Source: a virus. From it: a stretch of 64,000 nucleotides of DNA. Shown here in pieces: positions 9,901 to 20,300 of this stretch. Position numbers and translations under genes: made by a program. The notes beneath the pieces were generated by a model. That model was not told the DNA's origin and made no database searches. It saw nothing but the letters and a program-made list of their open reading frames with translations. The DNA is taken from positions 1-64,000 of the IMG/VR virus record IMGVR_UViG_3300027759_000072. One strand, 5' to 3'. Position 1 is the stretch's first letter. The number at the start of each line of letters is the position of its first letter.

Positions 9901-10153
9901 AGCAGTAACACTTCAAAGTACAGGCACAGGGTATGTAAAGTTTACAGGAACCGCCGGAGTAGTATTTCCATATGGTGATACTAGTCAACGCAGACTAACT
10001 CCAGCTCTTGGCGAAGTTAGATATAACAGCCAAATAAACTATATGGAAGTTTTTGACGGTACTAATTGGATCCCAGCCGTTGGTACTTTAGGGGCCGCAC
10101 CTCTCTCCGAAGTCCTTGATATTATGGACTTATGGGGCCTTGTCCTAGGCTAA
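6950..10153 (+). CDS. Large tail fibre protein with beta-helix (1067 aa)
   Basis: Host-contact fibre-type protein. N-terminus GRISGPLLAKNLLRQG, then LAFETDLLYLDVSNGRIGVN, shared almost residue for residue with the 1650-aa protein at 10309. A pectate-lyase-like beta-helix begins near residue 235 (NTIYVSINGDD, then TIKYALSQAVAGDNIVIFPG, TYVEEFPL) and runs to about 490. Next is the linker module MDHKGNFRVGDVFYVDQQTG (about 515-534), repeated TGNI/TGNT-type strands, and two 'GE(I/V)R.NS...EG/EVF' modules near residues 865 and 1020. There is no chaperone or protease signature at the C-terminus. It is probably trimeric, as in other beta-helical fibres. Exact virion position unknown. Confidence 0.75.
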   Translation: MGAELGRISGPLLAKNLLRQGADLAFETDLLYLDVSNGRIGVNTAGPSQRLEVVGTTRTSTNPYINGDAELFVDTQAEFDNVRFVSYKIQNDLGRIYIVPDQLSNPTITANEVRTSQLTLFDRAITTRSVDTHIELTADGTGRVVFNTDRVNVNGNLHATGNITWDGTITIGDSNTDNVVFEADINSDFIPNDDNFWDLGKLSQQWKKLYVDTIEVDTTTLDTLTVNNIDMLLTQGNTIYVSINGDDLYYGDHLHATYRTIKYALSQAVAGDNIVIFPGTYVEEFPLTIPQGVSVSGAGIRAVTISPTVGTSDKDAFLLNGETTVSNLAVSGVKYDSVNDTGYGFRLAQGFTTTTRSPYVLNITVINTAPNAGRGALVDGSVADPSSNTATMLFSAVTFIVPGADGITATNGARVEWLNSFTYFANIGINLTQGTLGFASLGLKFGAEMRSIGSANVYGTYGARADGADTLGYLIGHNFGYIGSGTDSQNDDQLTLQANEIIAINGGQLYYDSMDHKGNFRVGDVFYVDQQTGNVTFNAQSISFTAGGNITFDSPNGQTIIDATKIQTGNIRIHDNEIQSLIGPVNFFAANGTTNLNTNVFVTGNIGVTGNTYVDGNVYLGDTKYDLVTVFPKLTQNINPKLDRTYSLGNNDLIDPRIWRTAFLTTLDIDGVTQVTNNTISTLTSGTDLRFVAAGTGTVKVTSTDVQADQSLTVGGTTATVNGTTSLQYVEIGTILSPKTLTLTGDIGQTGDTYITGLFGNADINILGAGSYFQVPSIKIQNNIITTIAPATDLEVVANNNGSIIVDQKLKIKDNVITNNWTGATTNSQKSIYFTPNGTGNVVVNSTKYLKIPYSNDSTKVLSAPGEIRQNSTTQAYEGYLSTGTESFVNVYSTDKNTYITPELTIGTNDNTLRFVVNNALKATITSTMMSDAVLQVGNFILSGNTINNPVTNSDTVFQPTGTGSINVNGLLFKDDSITNTAAGAVTLQSTGTGYVKFTGTAGVVFPYGDTSQRRLTPALGEVRYNSQINYMEVFDGTNWIPAVGTLGAAPLSEVLDIMDLWGLVLG

Positions 10154-10165
10154 AAAGCCCAATCC

Positions 10166-10173
10166 GATAAATA
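10166..10173 (+). promoter_or_regulatory. T4-type late promoter box GATAAATA
   Basis: Intergenic GATAAATAC, one mismatch to TATAAATA, 135 bases before the ATG at 10309. Confidence 0.65.
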
Positions 10174-10308
10174 CTATTACTGTAAGAACTGACCAAGTTT
10201 TTACGATATTCGACTGTGGTAAACCCGCAAAGAGCCTAAGTAAAATTTAGGATGCGAGCGCAAGCTCAAAGGTGGTTAACCGTGTAACACGGGGTACGAG
10301 GAGAGCTC
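10174..10308 (+). other. Long hairpin-rich late mRNA leader
   Basis: A 135-base non-coding leader with four potential hairpins: GTAAGAACT with AGTTTTTAC (10182-10190 / 10196-10204, one G-U pair), CCTAA/TTAGG (10235-10239 / 10247-10251), GAGC-GCAA-GCTC (10256-10267, a GNRA tetraloop) and CCGTG/CACGG (10280-10284 / 10288-10292). A GAGGAGAG ribosome site follows. It is the longest leader in the fibre cassette and was not seen to encode a peptide. Confidence 0.5.
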
Positions 10309-13300
10309 ATGGCTGTTGGTCGCATTACGGGTCCGCTCTTAAAGGCAAACCTTCTTCGAGAAGGTGTGAATCTTGCTTTTGAGACGAACTTACTTTATCT
10401 AGATGTTGTTAATGGCCGTATTGGTATTAATACTGCAACACCCGGGCACGACCTAGAAGTTAACGGAACAACTCGTACTACAAATTTAATAGTAGACAAT
10501 CAAGCAGACATTGCTACATTTACAATTAGCGGCGATACAATTGCTAGTTCTAACGGAACAATTAATTTAGAACCTAGTGGTTCTAATCCAGTAGTTTATC
10601 AAGGTAAATTACTTGTTAATGACAATTTACAAGTTACTACTAACGCAATATCAACTACTGATGCTGACGCTGACTTAGAATTTAATACTTCAGGTACCGG
10701 ACAAGTTAATGTTAACAGCGATATGCTTGTTAACGGAAATTTACACGCTACTGGAAATATTACAGCCGATGGCGATATTACTATTGGAAGTGCTAATAAC
10801 GACAACGTTATTTTTAATGCAGATATTAATAGTAATGTAATTCCAGAAGTATGGCAAGCTGGTGATCCCGGAGTCCCGGGAAGTCATGCAATTGGTGATC
10901 CTAAATGGGATTTAGGTAGTGTTACCCAAGCATGGAAAACAGCCTACATACACGACATACAAGCAACTAATTTTAATTCAAATAGCATTACTGTTAATGG
11001 TATTGATTTAGCATTACCTCAAGGAAATATCATTTATGTTGCAGAGGCAGGAAATGATAGCAATGCAGGACTACATGAAAATAACCCTGTACTCACAATT
11101 AAACATGCTTTATCATTAGCTTCTTCCGGTGATGTAGTTTACATCTATCCAGGAATTTATACTGAAGAATTTCCTCTAATAGTTAATGTAGGTATATCTG
11201 TTCGAGGCGCTGGTATTCGAGCAGTTAAAATTGTCCCAACGGTTGCAACTCAATACAATGATGCATTTGTATTAAACGGCGAAACTACAATTGAAGATTT
11301 AACTGTTGCTGATTTCTTTAGCAACGGAAATTATTTTACAGTTACTAGTGCATCTAGCGGATCCGTAACATTTAATGCTGGAACATCACCGTTTGCACAT
11401 ACTTATACTAGTGGCGGCACAGTTAACGTTAACGGCACTGACTATGCTGTTATTACAGCAACTTATAATTACTTAACAGGAATAACAACTGTTACTCATG
11501 CTGGCGGCACAGCTACCGGTACTATCTTCTTATCAAACTTAACATTTAGTTGTAATGGTAGCACACGAGTATTTCCAGATAACGGATACGCTTTCCGTTT
11601 TGCTAGCGGATTAACTGTAAGTAGTCGTAGTCCATATATTCGAAACGTATCGGTTATTACAAAAGGTTCAGTAACTAGCCTAAGTGACCCATTGGGATTT
11701 AACGCAGGTAACGCAGGTAAAGGCGCATATATTGACGGGGCATACGCAAATGTACTAAGCAAAGAAGCAAGTATGCTGTTTCATAACGCAACGTTTATTA
11801 CTCCGGGTGTTGATACTATCACCGCAACTAACGGCGTTCGAGTTGAGTGGTTAAACTCGTTTACATACTTTGCAACTCGCGGTATGTATGCATCATCAAA
11901 TAATTATGGTTTTGCACAACAAGGTAAAACACACTTAAGAATTAATACAAGAGTGGGTACTTGGGCAGTAGGAAATACTGTAAGTTACTATGATACTAAC
12001 GGCTCAACACTGTTAGCTAGCGGTGTTATTTCAAGTATTGACGGGAATTATGTAAATCTTACTGGCAGACAACTAGGATTTGAAACAATTACAGACCGTG
12101 CAGGAAAAACAGTATACGCTCAAGGCAACGCTAAACTTTCCACAGCAGTTAAGAAATTTGGCACGGCAAGTTTGGCACTAGACGGCACAGGCGATTATGC
12201 TAGTATAGCAACCCAACCAGACTTTGCTTTTCCGTCAACTATATCAAGACTACCTAAGACAATTACAGTCAACGGCAACGCCGCAGTCAGCGCAACACAA
12301 AGCAAGTTTGGCGGCAGTAGTATTGCGTTTGACGGTACAGGTGACTATCTTAGTCTTGCTACAGATACAGATTATGGATTTGGAACTGGGGACTTTACTA
12401 TTGAAGGCTGGTTCTATAAAACAGCAGTATCTACACAATATTTGTTTGATACAAGAACAACCCTAACTGAAAACTCCGTTGTTGTTCAGTCTAACGGTTC
12501 AGGCTCTTTAAGATTATTTGTAAATGGCGCATTTGTATTAACAAGTAGTAATGCTCATACTAATAATGCTTGGAATCACGTTGCTATCTCTCGTGCTAGT
12601 GGAGTGACAAGATTCTTTATAAATGGTGTGGTATCTACCGCTACCTATACTGATACAACTAACTATGGAACTACAAAGCCCTTAGTAGTCGGTGCTCAAT
12701 ACAACGGAACAACAGCATTTAATGGTTATATTGATGACTTTAGAGTAAGCAATACCGCAAGATATACCGCAACATTTACTCCTACTACTACAGCATTTGT
12801 TGACGACTTTAATACTAAATTATTAGTCAACGGAAATTCAACCATTGTTGACGACGCTTCCTACGGAACAGCAACTGACTTTACTATTGAGGGGTGGATT
12901 TATCCTACAGCAGCCGGAACATATCGAACACTATTTGATTTTAGATCAGCCGCTATTGAAAAATCAATTTATCTAGCTATCAATACTAGCAATCAACTGT
13001 ACTTGTATGTAAACGGCGTTATAACTATCACCACAGCCGCAACAGTATCGTTGTCAACCTGGACACACGTAGCATTAGTTAGAAGAAACGCCTCAACAAA
13101 AATATATTTAAATGGCACACAGTCGGGTTCTTCTTGGGCCGACATAACTGACTACGGAACAACCAAACCATTACGCATTGGTGCTGACTACAGCGGAGCA
13201 TACGGATTCACTGGTTATATTGACGATGTAAAAATTAGTAAAGGTGTAGCAAGATATACGACAACGTTTACTGCGCCCACTACAGCATTGACAGGCGATT

Positions 13301-15261
13301 TAGGAACAGTATTATTATTACATTTTAACGGTAACAATAATTCTACAACTATTTTAGACGATGGCATTACATTCCAAGACTTAAGAACTAGTGCCGGTGG
13401 CACCGCAACATTAATTGACTTTGCCGACTACTCAGACTTCGGTGCTGAGATTCGTTCAATTGCATCAGCCAGTGTCTATGGTAATTATGGGGTGTACGGG
13501 GACGGCCCCGGTGTTATTGCTTACTTAATTTCACAAAACTTTGCATACATAGGTGCTGGAAAACTATCAACAAACGATCCTAACGATCGTATTGCCGCTA
13601 ATGAAGTAGTAGAATTAAACGATGCAAAGATTTATTATACTAGTGTTGACAATGAAGGAAACTTCAAAGTTGGTGACAATTTTTATATTAATCAAAAAAC
13701 TGGCGAAGTTTTATTTAACAATCAAAACTTAACTGTTACTAGTTTAACCGGTGTTACATTCACTGACGGTACACATACTACAACTATTACTTCAACTGAT
13801 ATTACTACTGGTAATATCAGAATACACGATAATAACATTGATTCTACCACAGGGCAAATTGATGTTACTGCTGCCAACGGTGTAATTAATTTACAAAACA
13901 ATACGTTTGTTACAGGTAACTTAGATGTTACAGGCGATATTACCATTGGCGGAAATATTACTATTGGTGATCAAAGTACTGACACTATTAATTTTGTTGC
14001 TAGCATTGACAGTAGTTTAATTCCGTCACTGACAGCGTTCTATGATTTAGGCACAAGTTTATTACGGTGGAATACAGCGTTCTTAAGTCGTGCTGAAATT
14101 GACGGCGTAATTATTGATTCTAATCAAATTAGTACATCTATTGGAAATGATGATTTAACACTAACTGCCGCAGGTGCAGGAAGAATTTATATTCCAAGCA
14201 ACAATGTACAAATTGATCAAAACTTAACAGTAACTCAAAATCTTACAGTAACTAGCGGTACTACATATCTAAAAAATACAACAGTTACAGGCAACATTAC
14301 GCAGACTGGTAACATTAATCAAACTGGTAATTTTGTTACTAGCGGTAATACGCAAGTTACTGGTAATATTACCGGCTCAACATATTTGCAATTATCGCAA
14401 ATTAGACTTGAGAATAATGTAATTTCTACAACTGTGACAGATTTAGATTTAGAATTAAGGGCCAATGGCATCGGCAATGTTGTATTAGAAGGCATTAAGT
14501 TTAGCGACAACAATATACAAAGCATTGTTACAGACTCAAATATTACATTAGTACCACAAGGCACCGGCGGTGTAATAATTAATAGTAATCAAAGTATTCA
14601 AGTTCCAGTTGGAACAACTGCTCAACAACCAGGAACTCCGTCAAACGGTATGATTCGTTATAACTCAGACCTAACTAGGTATGAAGGATATAATAATGGT
14701 TATTGGGTAAAATTAGGCGGCCTGCAAGACGTTGATGGTAATACCAAGATTATTGCAGAAGCAACCCCTGGCGCAAACGACAATACACTTTATTTTTATG
14801 CTGACGGTAACTTAACAGCAACAATAGACAGTACAAAATTGTTTACCCAGCGTTTTCAAACAGTTAATTTAGATTTATATAGCAATACTATTACACCTGT
14901 ATTAGCAGATAGCAATCTTAATTTAACAACAACAGGTACCGGCGGGGTTCGCTTAGGTAACTTAAAGATTTTTAACAATACAATTACTAATATTGTAAGC
15001 GGAGCAATTACAGAATTTTCCGAAACAGGAACAGGGTATGTACGGATTGCGGGCTCTAATGGTGTAGTTATTCCAAGCGGTGATGTATTAAATGATCGGC
15101 CTGCAGTTCCTGAAATTGGAATGATTCGATTTAATACATACGACAACTTAGTAGAAGTATTTAACGGAGTAACTTGGTCAAGTGTTGCAGGTGCATCCGG
15201 CGGCGTAACGAGTTTAGAAGCAACAGAGATTGGTATTGCTTCCGCGCTCATATTTGGATAA
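10309..15261 (+). CDS. Giant tail fibre with beta-helix and two LamG-like domains (1650 aa)
   Basis: Paralogue of the 1067-aa fibre: same N-terminus (GRITGPLLKANLLREG), same beta-helix entry (NIIYVAEAGNDSNAG, about residue 240, then YIYPGIYTEEFPL), same GNFKVGDNFYINQKTGEV linker (about 1117) and same terminal GMIRYN/GMIRFN modules. It differs by a block of roughly 500 residues (about 535-1042) inserted in the beta-helix backbone. The block holds two laminin-G/concanavalin-like jelly-roll domains: DFTIEGWFYKT...WNHVAISR...FNGYIDDFRVS (about 675-826) and DFTIEGWIYPT...WTHVALVR...FTGYIDDVKIS (about 855-991). Such domains usually bind glycans, so receptor binding is the likely role. A second smaller insertion lies near residues 338-417. 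It has a strong GAGGAG ribosome site. Confidence 0.75.
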   Translation: MAVGRITGPLLKANLLREGVNLAFETNLLYLDVVNGRIGINTATPGHDLEVNGTTRTTNLIVDNQADIATFTISGDTIASSNGTINLEPSGSNPVVYQGKLLVNDNLQVTTNAISTTDADADLEFNTSGTGQVNVNSDMLVNGNLHATGNITADGDITIGSANNDNVIFNADINSNVIPEVWQAGDPGVPGSHAIGDPKWDLGSVTQAWKTAYIHDIQATNFNSNSITVNGIDLALPQGNIIYVAEAGNDSNAGLHENNPVLTIKHALSLASSGDVVYIYPGIYTEEFPLIVNVGISVRGAGIRAVKIVPTVATQYNDAFVLNGETTIEDLTVADFFSNGNYFTVTSASSGSVTFNAGTSPFAHTYTSGGTVNVNGTDYAVITATYNYLTGITTVTHAGGTATGTIFLSNLTFSCNGSTRVFPDNGYAFRFASGLTVSSRSPYIRNVSVITKGSVTSLSDPLGFNAGNAGKGAYIDGAYANVLSKEASMLFHNATFITPGVDTITATNGVRVEWLNSFTYFATRGMYASSNNYGFAQQGKTHLRINTRVGTWAVGNTVSYYDTNGSTLLASGVISSIDGNYVNLTGRQLGFETITDRAGKTVYAQGNAKLSTAVKKFGTASLALDGTGDYASIATQPDFAFPSTISRLPKTITVNGNAAVSATQSKFGGSSIAFDGTGDYLSLATDTDYGFGTGDFTIEGWFYKTAVSTQYLFDTRTTLTENSVVVQSNGSGSLRLFVNGAFVLTSSNAHTNNAWNHVAISRASGVTRFFINGVVSTATYTDTTNYGTTKPLVVGAQYNGTTAFNGYIDDFRVSNTARYTATFTPTTTAFVDDFNTKLLVNGNSTIVDDASYGTATDFTIEGWIYPTAAGTYRTLFDFRSAAIEKSIYLAINTSNQLYLYVNGVITITTAATVSLSTWTHVALVRRNASTKIYLNGTQSGSSWADITDYGTTKPLRIGADYSGAYGFTGYIDDVKISKGVARYTTTFTAPTTALTGDLGTVLLLHFNGNNNSTTILDDGITFQDLRTSAGGTATLIDFADYSDFGAEIRSIASASVYGNYGVYGDGPGVIAYLISQNFAYIGAGKLSTNDPNDRIAANEVVELNDAKIYYTSVDNEGNFKVGDNFYINQKTGEVLFNNQNLTVTSLTGVTFTDGTHTTTITSTDITTGNIRIHDNNIDSTTGQIDVTAANGVINLQNNTFVTGNLDVTGDITIGGNITIGDQSTDTINFVASIDSSLIPSLTAFYDLGTSLLRWNTAFLSRAEIDGVIIDSNQISTSIGNDDLTLTAAGAGRIYIPSNNVQIDQNLTVTQNLTVTSGTTYLKNTTVTGNITQTGNINQTGNFVTSGNTQVTGNITGSTYLQLSQIRLENNVISTTVTDLDLELRANGIGNVVLEGIKFSDNNIQSIVTDSNITLVPQGTGGVIINSNQSIQVPVGTTAQQPGTPSNGMIRYNSDLTRYEGYNNGYWVKLGGLQDVDGNTKIIAEATPGANDNTLYFYADGNLTATIDSTKLFTQRFQTVNLDLYSNTITPVLADSNLNLTTTGTGGVRLGNLKIFNNTITNIVSGAITEFSETGTGYVRIAGSNGVVIPSGDVLNDRPAVPEIGMIRFNTYDNLVEVFNGVTWSSVAGASGGVTSLEATEIGIASALIFG

Positions 15262-15267
15262 AAAATT

Positions 15268-15597
15268 ATGGCATCATTCTTTAGAACAAAAGTAGCAAAG
15301 AACATCGGTACAACACCTGTTGATGTATTAGAAACTAGTCCCGGCAACAGATTTACATTGATCGGTTGCAATCTAGCAAACACTACAGACGAAGTTGTGA
15401 TAGTTGACATCACTATAACTGATTCAACCGCAGTAACCGGGTACTATATCAAAGGACTAGTAATAGATCCGTATACTAGTGCAAAGATAGTAACAAATGG
15501 TGAAAAGATTATTCTAGCAGAAAGTACAACAATGACAATAGTAAGCGATACGGCAAATAGCATTGATCTAATTGCTAGTTACGCCGAGATTGTTTAA
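15268..15597 (+). CDS. Small beta-sandwich virion accessory protein
   Basis: 109-aa protein with strand-rich sequence (RFTLIGCNLAN, EVVIVDITITDSTAVTGYYI, LVIDPYTSAKIV, GEKIILAESTTMTIVSD). It starts 6 bases after the 1650-aa fibre gene and matches the size and strand plan of the proteins at 5833 and 30675. It is probably a member of the same small family that accompanies fibre genes here. No catalytic residue pattern is visible and the function is unknown. Confidence 0.55.
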   Translation: MASFFRTKVAKNIGTTPVDVLETSPGNRFTLIGCNLANTTDEVVIVDITITDSTAVTGYYIKGLVIDPYTSAKIVTNGEKIILAESTTMTIVSDTANSIDLIASYAEIV

Positions 15598-15608
15598 GGA
15601 GATTTATT

Positions 15609-15968
15609 ATGGCAAGCAATTATCAATTTGGCAGGTCACAAGAAGATGTATTGGGAGATACTCCCAAGTACTTTTATGCCCTACGCAGAACAGATGACGG
15701 AGTATTGTATTTTACACGAGTTAATCAACTTAGTAGAGAAGACAGTATTCAGATTAACAACGACGGAACAGCAGACGGCAACTATCCAGATTTTGAAGTA
15801 GGTGTAGATTTCTTTGAGGGCCGCGATGCAATACACGAGCTAGTTTTTGAAAATTTAAATTTTGAACAAATGCGTTGGGACAACAGAAATTTGTATTATT
15901 ATATTGATGATGACGGACAACTAGTTGTAAGAGTAGATACAAAATACCAGTACCCAAGCGGCGTATAA
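15609..15968 (+). CDS. Conserved virion-associated protein, unknown function
   Basis: 119-aa acidic protein (MASNYQFGRSQEDVLGDTPK, then YFYALRRTDDGVLYFTRVN, DFFEGRDAIHE, LYYYIDDDGQLVVRVDTKY). Unlike its neighbours it is not Thr/Gly-rich. It has a good AAGGAGA ribosome site and lies between the small beta-sandwich gene and the 1973-aa gene, so it is part of the same late transcript. I recognise the style from marine T4-like phage virion clusters but cannot name a function. Confidence 0.5.
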   Translation: MASNYQFGRSQEDVLGDTPKYFYALRRTDDGVLYFTRVNQLSREDSIQINNDGTADGNYPDFEVGVDFFEGRDAIHELVFENLNFEQMRWDNRNLYYYIDDDGQLVVRVDTKYQYPSGV

Positions 15969-15971
15969 ATA
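15964..15971 (+). promoter_or_regulatory. Perfect T4-type late promoter box TATAAATA
   Basis: Exact match to the T4 late consensus, overlapping the stop of the 119-aa gene and 28 bases before the ATG of the 1973-aa gene. Confidence 0.75.
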
Positions 15972-15999
15972 TACAAAATTAAAAATATTGAGGTAGATA

Positions 16000-17330
16000 A
16001 TGGCAGATTTTAAGATAAACCGAATTAGATTTACATGGAAAGATACATGGGTAACCAACACGGCATATACCAAAGACGATATTGTTCGTTACCGTGGTAA
16101 ATCATACGTATGTCTAGTTGGGCATACTTCGTCTGCAGATTTTAATACCGATTTAAATTATATTGATGTTTCTACAACGCCAGACGAGGCCGCGCCAAAA
16201 TGGCAATTATGGTTAGACGGCTACGAGTGGAGGAACACTTGGTCAACTAATACACTATATAACCTTGGTGATTATATTCGATATAACAGCATTGTCTATA
16301 TTTGTATTACTAGCCATACCTCAGCAACAACTATTGCCAGCGGACTTGAAGTAGACCAAAGCAAGTGGGCACGTTATGCAGTCACAGACGACTGGCTCAA
16401 AGCATGGACCATTAATACTCGTTATCGATTAAACGATCTAGTTCGATACGGCGGAACAATTTATAGATGTAATTTTGGTCATACTAGTTCATCTACTACA
16501 TCGTTCCCAGGCGGCCTTGAATCTCATCAAGCATACTGGGATGCAGTCCTGTATGCCAATGATTGGAAGACTGACTGGGCTCCTTTGACTCGTTACAAAC
16601 TAAGTGATGTAGTTCGATACGGCGGGATTATTTATAAGTGTACTGATGCACACATTAGCGGAGCAACTGCAACTGTTGGTATAGATCCTGACATTTTAAA
16701 ATGGGAAATTGTACACACTGGAATAGATTACAAATTTACGTGGCAGGCACTGACACGATACAAGTTGAACGATGTAGTAAAACAAGGACCAGATTTATAT
16801 ATCTGTATTGTTGCACACCAATCGACTAGTACTTTTGATACAGCAAGTTTTAAAATTTGGGTTCCAGGCTTAGAATTTGCAAATGCATGGTTAAATTCAA
16901 TAGCTTACGATAAAGGCGATGTTGTTACATATGGTGGATATCAGTATACAAGCAATGTTCAAAATAATATTAATAATATTCCGTCAACCGACCTAATCAG
17001 TTGGACACTAGTAGTTAAAAATTACAACATAATGGGCGATTGGACCTCGGTTGGTAATTATCGCACTGGCGACCTTATTCGAAGAGATGGATATTTGTAT
17101 GTTGCGATCATGGATAGCGTAAGTATTGAACCTACAGATACTAGTAAATGGGAATTAGTAAATCCAGGTATGTACTGGCGCGGCGGCTGGGCCGCAGATC
17201 AAGTATATGTAGTCGGCGACGTTGTTACTTATTATTCAACTTCTTATATTTGTCTTGTTAAACATACTTCTGGTGCAATATTAGCTCCAGCACAAGATAC
17301 CACAAACATATATTGGGTTATATATGTTCG
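16000..17330 (+). repeat. Eight tandem coding repeats (Trp/Tyr carbohydrate-binding-like)
   Basis: Each unit is about 55 residues with a W-x-x-x-W start, a Y..(G/N)D(I/V)VRYGG turn and a Y.C...H(T/Q)S end. Units 1-5 and 8 keep the Cys; units 6 and 7 are diverged. Confidence 0.75.
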
Positions 17331-20300
17331 AGGTGATCAGTTTGAAACATTACAATATCAAGGTGATATTCAAACCTATAACAACAGTCAGTGGACCGCA
17401 ACTCCTATTGGTGGTGAAGGAAATTTATTAAAGACTAGAACACTCAGTACTAACAATTACCTGCCGATCCCGTCATGGGATAATTGGGGAATTATTGGAA
17501 AGGTCTATTACGTGTCACCTACCGGAGTTGACACTGCATCATACGGTACAACAATATCTACTCCGTGGAAAACTGTAAAATATGCGTGTAGTCAAGTTGC
17601 TGGACCTGCCACAATTTTTATTAAAACTGGTACATACGGTGAAACATTGCCAATCAGGGTACCAGCAGGTGTTGCTCTAGTAGGCGATGAACTTCGCGGA
17701 ACAGTAATCCAACCAGCAAAAATTATTAACTGTATTGCTACTGCATCAAGTAGCGCAACAGGAATAATTACATTAAACACTACTGTTGGTATATCAGCAA
17801 ACGATCCTATTCAGTTTGTAGTTGAAACATTAATTACTACAGCTCTTGCCACAGTTGCCTCAACTAATAAAATTACGTTAGCGTATGTTGCTAATTTATA
17901 TGTAAATGAAACTATTGTGTTTAACGGTGCAAGTCTTGGTGGGCTGGTTTCAGGCCAAGTATATTATATTAAAACATACGACTCGGCAACACAAACTATT
18001 ACAATTAGTGCAAGTTATAACGGCCCGACGTTTGCAGTAACCGATGCTCAAGGAGCAATGGCTGTTATAGCAGGTGGATTTGCTGGACTAACAATTGGCC
18101 AAACATACTATGTTATTGGTTCAACTATAACTCCAACAAGTTTTAAAATTTCTAACATTAACGGCGGTACAGCCGCAGTTAGTTTATCTGAGTCAACTAG
18201 TCAAACAGTTAATGTGTATGGCGGAGATGCAATTAAAAATATGTTCTTAGTTGCAAATGCAACTGGTATTCGAAACATGACCTTAACTGGTTTACTTGGC
18301 GGATTAGGTAGCCCTAATAGTTACGGAACAAGACGCCCAACAGCGGGAGCTTACGTATCACTGGATCCAGGCACTGGCCCAAATGATACATCAGTGCAAA
18401 TTACTACAAAATCTCCTTATGCCCAAAACGTATCAATGTTTGGACAAGGATGTGTTGGCGTAAAGATTGATGGAACATTACACAACGGTGGTAATAAATC
18501 TATTGTTGCTAACGACTTTACAACAATTTTATCTGCTGGAATTGGTGCTTGGTGTACTGGAACAGGATCATTAACAGAATTAGTATCAGTGTTCTCATAT
18601 TACGGCCATTGCGGTTACCTAGCAGAAGACGGCGGACGTATTCGTGCTACTAACGGTAACACATCTTATGGAAATTTTGGTTGCGTTGCCGAAGGATATG
18701 ATACAACAGAAAGTCCAATCACTGCAACTGTAAATAACAGAAATCAACAAGCTCAGATTGCTGCCGCGTTTATTGGTGAAGCAACTAACAAAATTTTAAA
18801 ATTTGAATATTCTAATGCTGGGCAAGAATATACTGGTGTAACTTATGCGTTTGGCGGATCAGGAACCGGCGCAATTGCAGTCGGTGACGAGTTCCGCGAT
18901 GGTGGAGTATATGAAGTTAGAATTTTAGGTAGCGATTTTGCCGCAGGTGGATTAGGATATATCACCGCAGTTAACCAAGCACAGGCTGGAAATACTCAAA
19001 CAATTACCATTGCAAGTAACGATCAAAATACGTTTGCTACTTACTATGGTATGAGATTAATAGTTACATCTGGTACTGGTGTTGGACAATACGGATACAT
19101 TGCAGGCTACGATGCTGTTGGTAAAATTGCAACCATTGCCAATGAAAGTGTTACACAACAAACATCGTCGTCTACCTCCGCTATAGATAATACAATTAAT
19201 GTACCAACAACCGCTGGATTTACTCCCGGCAGTGCAATTGTTTTTGTTCCTACTCAACAAAATACTACTGCTTTCCAGACTATTCGTACTATTGCTACAA
19301 TGACTACTGCTTATATTGCAGGCAACACATTATATGTTGTTTCAATGGGTGCCGGAGCCGTTGCAGTTGGTATGACCTTGACTGGGGCTGGGGTAACTAG
19401 CGGCACATACATCACAGCTAATAATGCCGGAACCGGTAGCGGAAGTACTTGGCAAATTAGTGTAGCACAAGTAGTTGGTAGTCAAGCAGTACCAATTACA
19501 ATTACTGGAACTAATAATTTAATAACCCTAACCTCCTCTGCAGGAATGGTTATTGGAGAACAAATTGTGTTTTCCGGAACAACATTTGGCGGAATTGTAA
19601 GTGGAACAACGTATTATATTATTAATGCAATTATAGGAAATCAAATTACTATTAGTGATACCTATCAAGGTCCAGTAAAAACATTAACTAACGGTTCGGG
19701 ACAAATGGCCACAGTAGCTGGCGGAATGTTAGGCGGCTTAACAGCAGGACAAATTTATTATGTAATTGCAACAAACTATTCAGCAACAAAGTTTTCAATA
19801 TCTACAAGTTTTGGCGGAACAATTCAATCAGTAACTACACAAACTTATGGAACAAAGATGGATGTACATGCAGTAGGATGGCAAAATATTGTTAGCGGCA
19901 CCCCGGCGGTTGCCTTATTAGATTCAACCAGCGTATATTCAATTGAGCCATGTGTTAGATTTAGCCAACCAAGCTATTCTTCAAGCGCGGTAACATTACC
20001 TACTACTGGCTGGGTATCAGTTACATACGGCAACGGAAAATATATTGCAATGACCTCAACAGGAGCAACTGCAAATTCATTAAATGGAACAGCTTGGACT
20101 ACAGGTACTGCCTTGCCCACCGGAACGTATGCAAAACTAAAATTTGTCGGCGGATTTTTCTATGCAATAACTTCTAATAGTAGCAGTATAGCATATTCTA
20201 TTGATGGTACATCTTGGACTTCGGGTAACACTACATTAGGTGGCGGCCACGCTGATATTGCATGGGGTAATAATAATTATATTGCTTTACAAACTACAAG

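Noticed and set aside
10141-10160. GGCT-AAAA-AGCC as a terminator after the 1067-aa gene.
   Set aside because: Only a 4-bp stem overlapping the stop codon with no T-run.
14856-15413. Minus-strand open frame of 185 codons across the end of the 1650-aa gene.
   Set aside because: Antisense to the fibre gene and the start of the next; composition is a mirror of Thr/Asn-rich codons.
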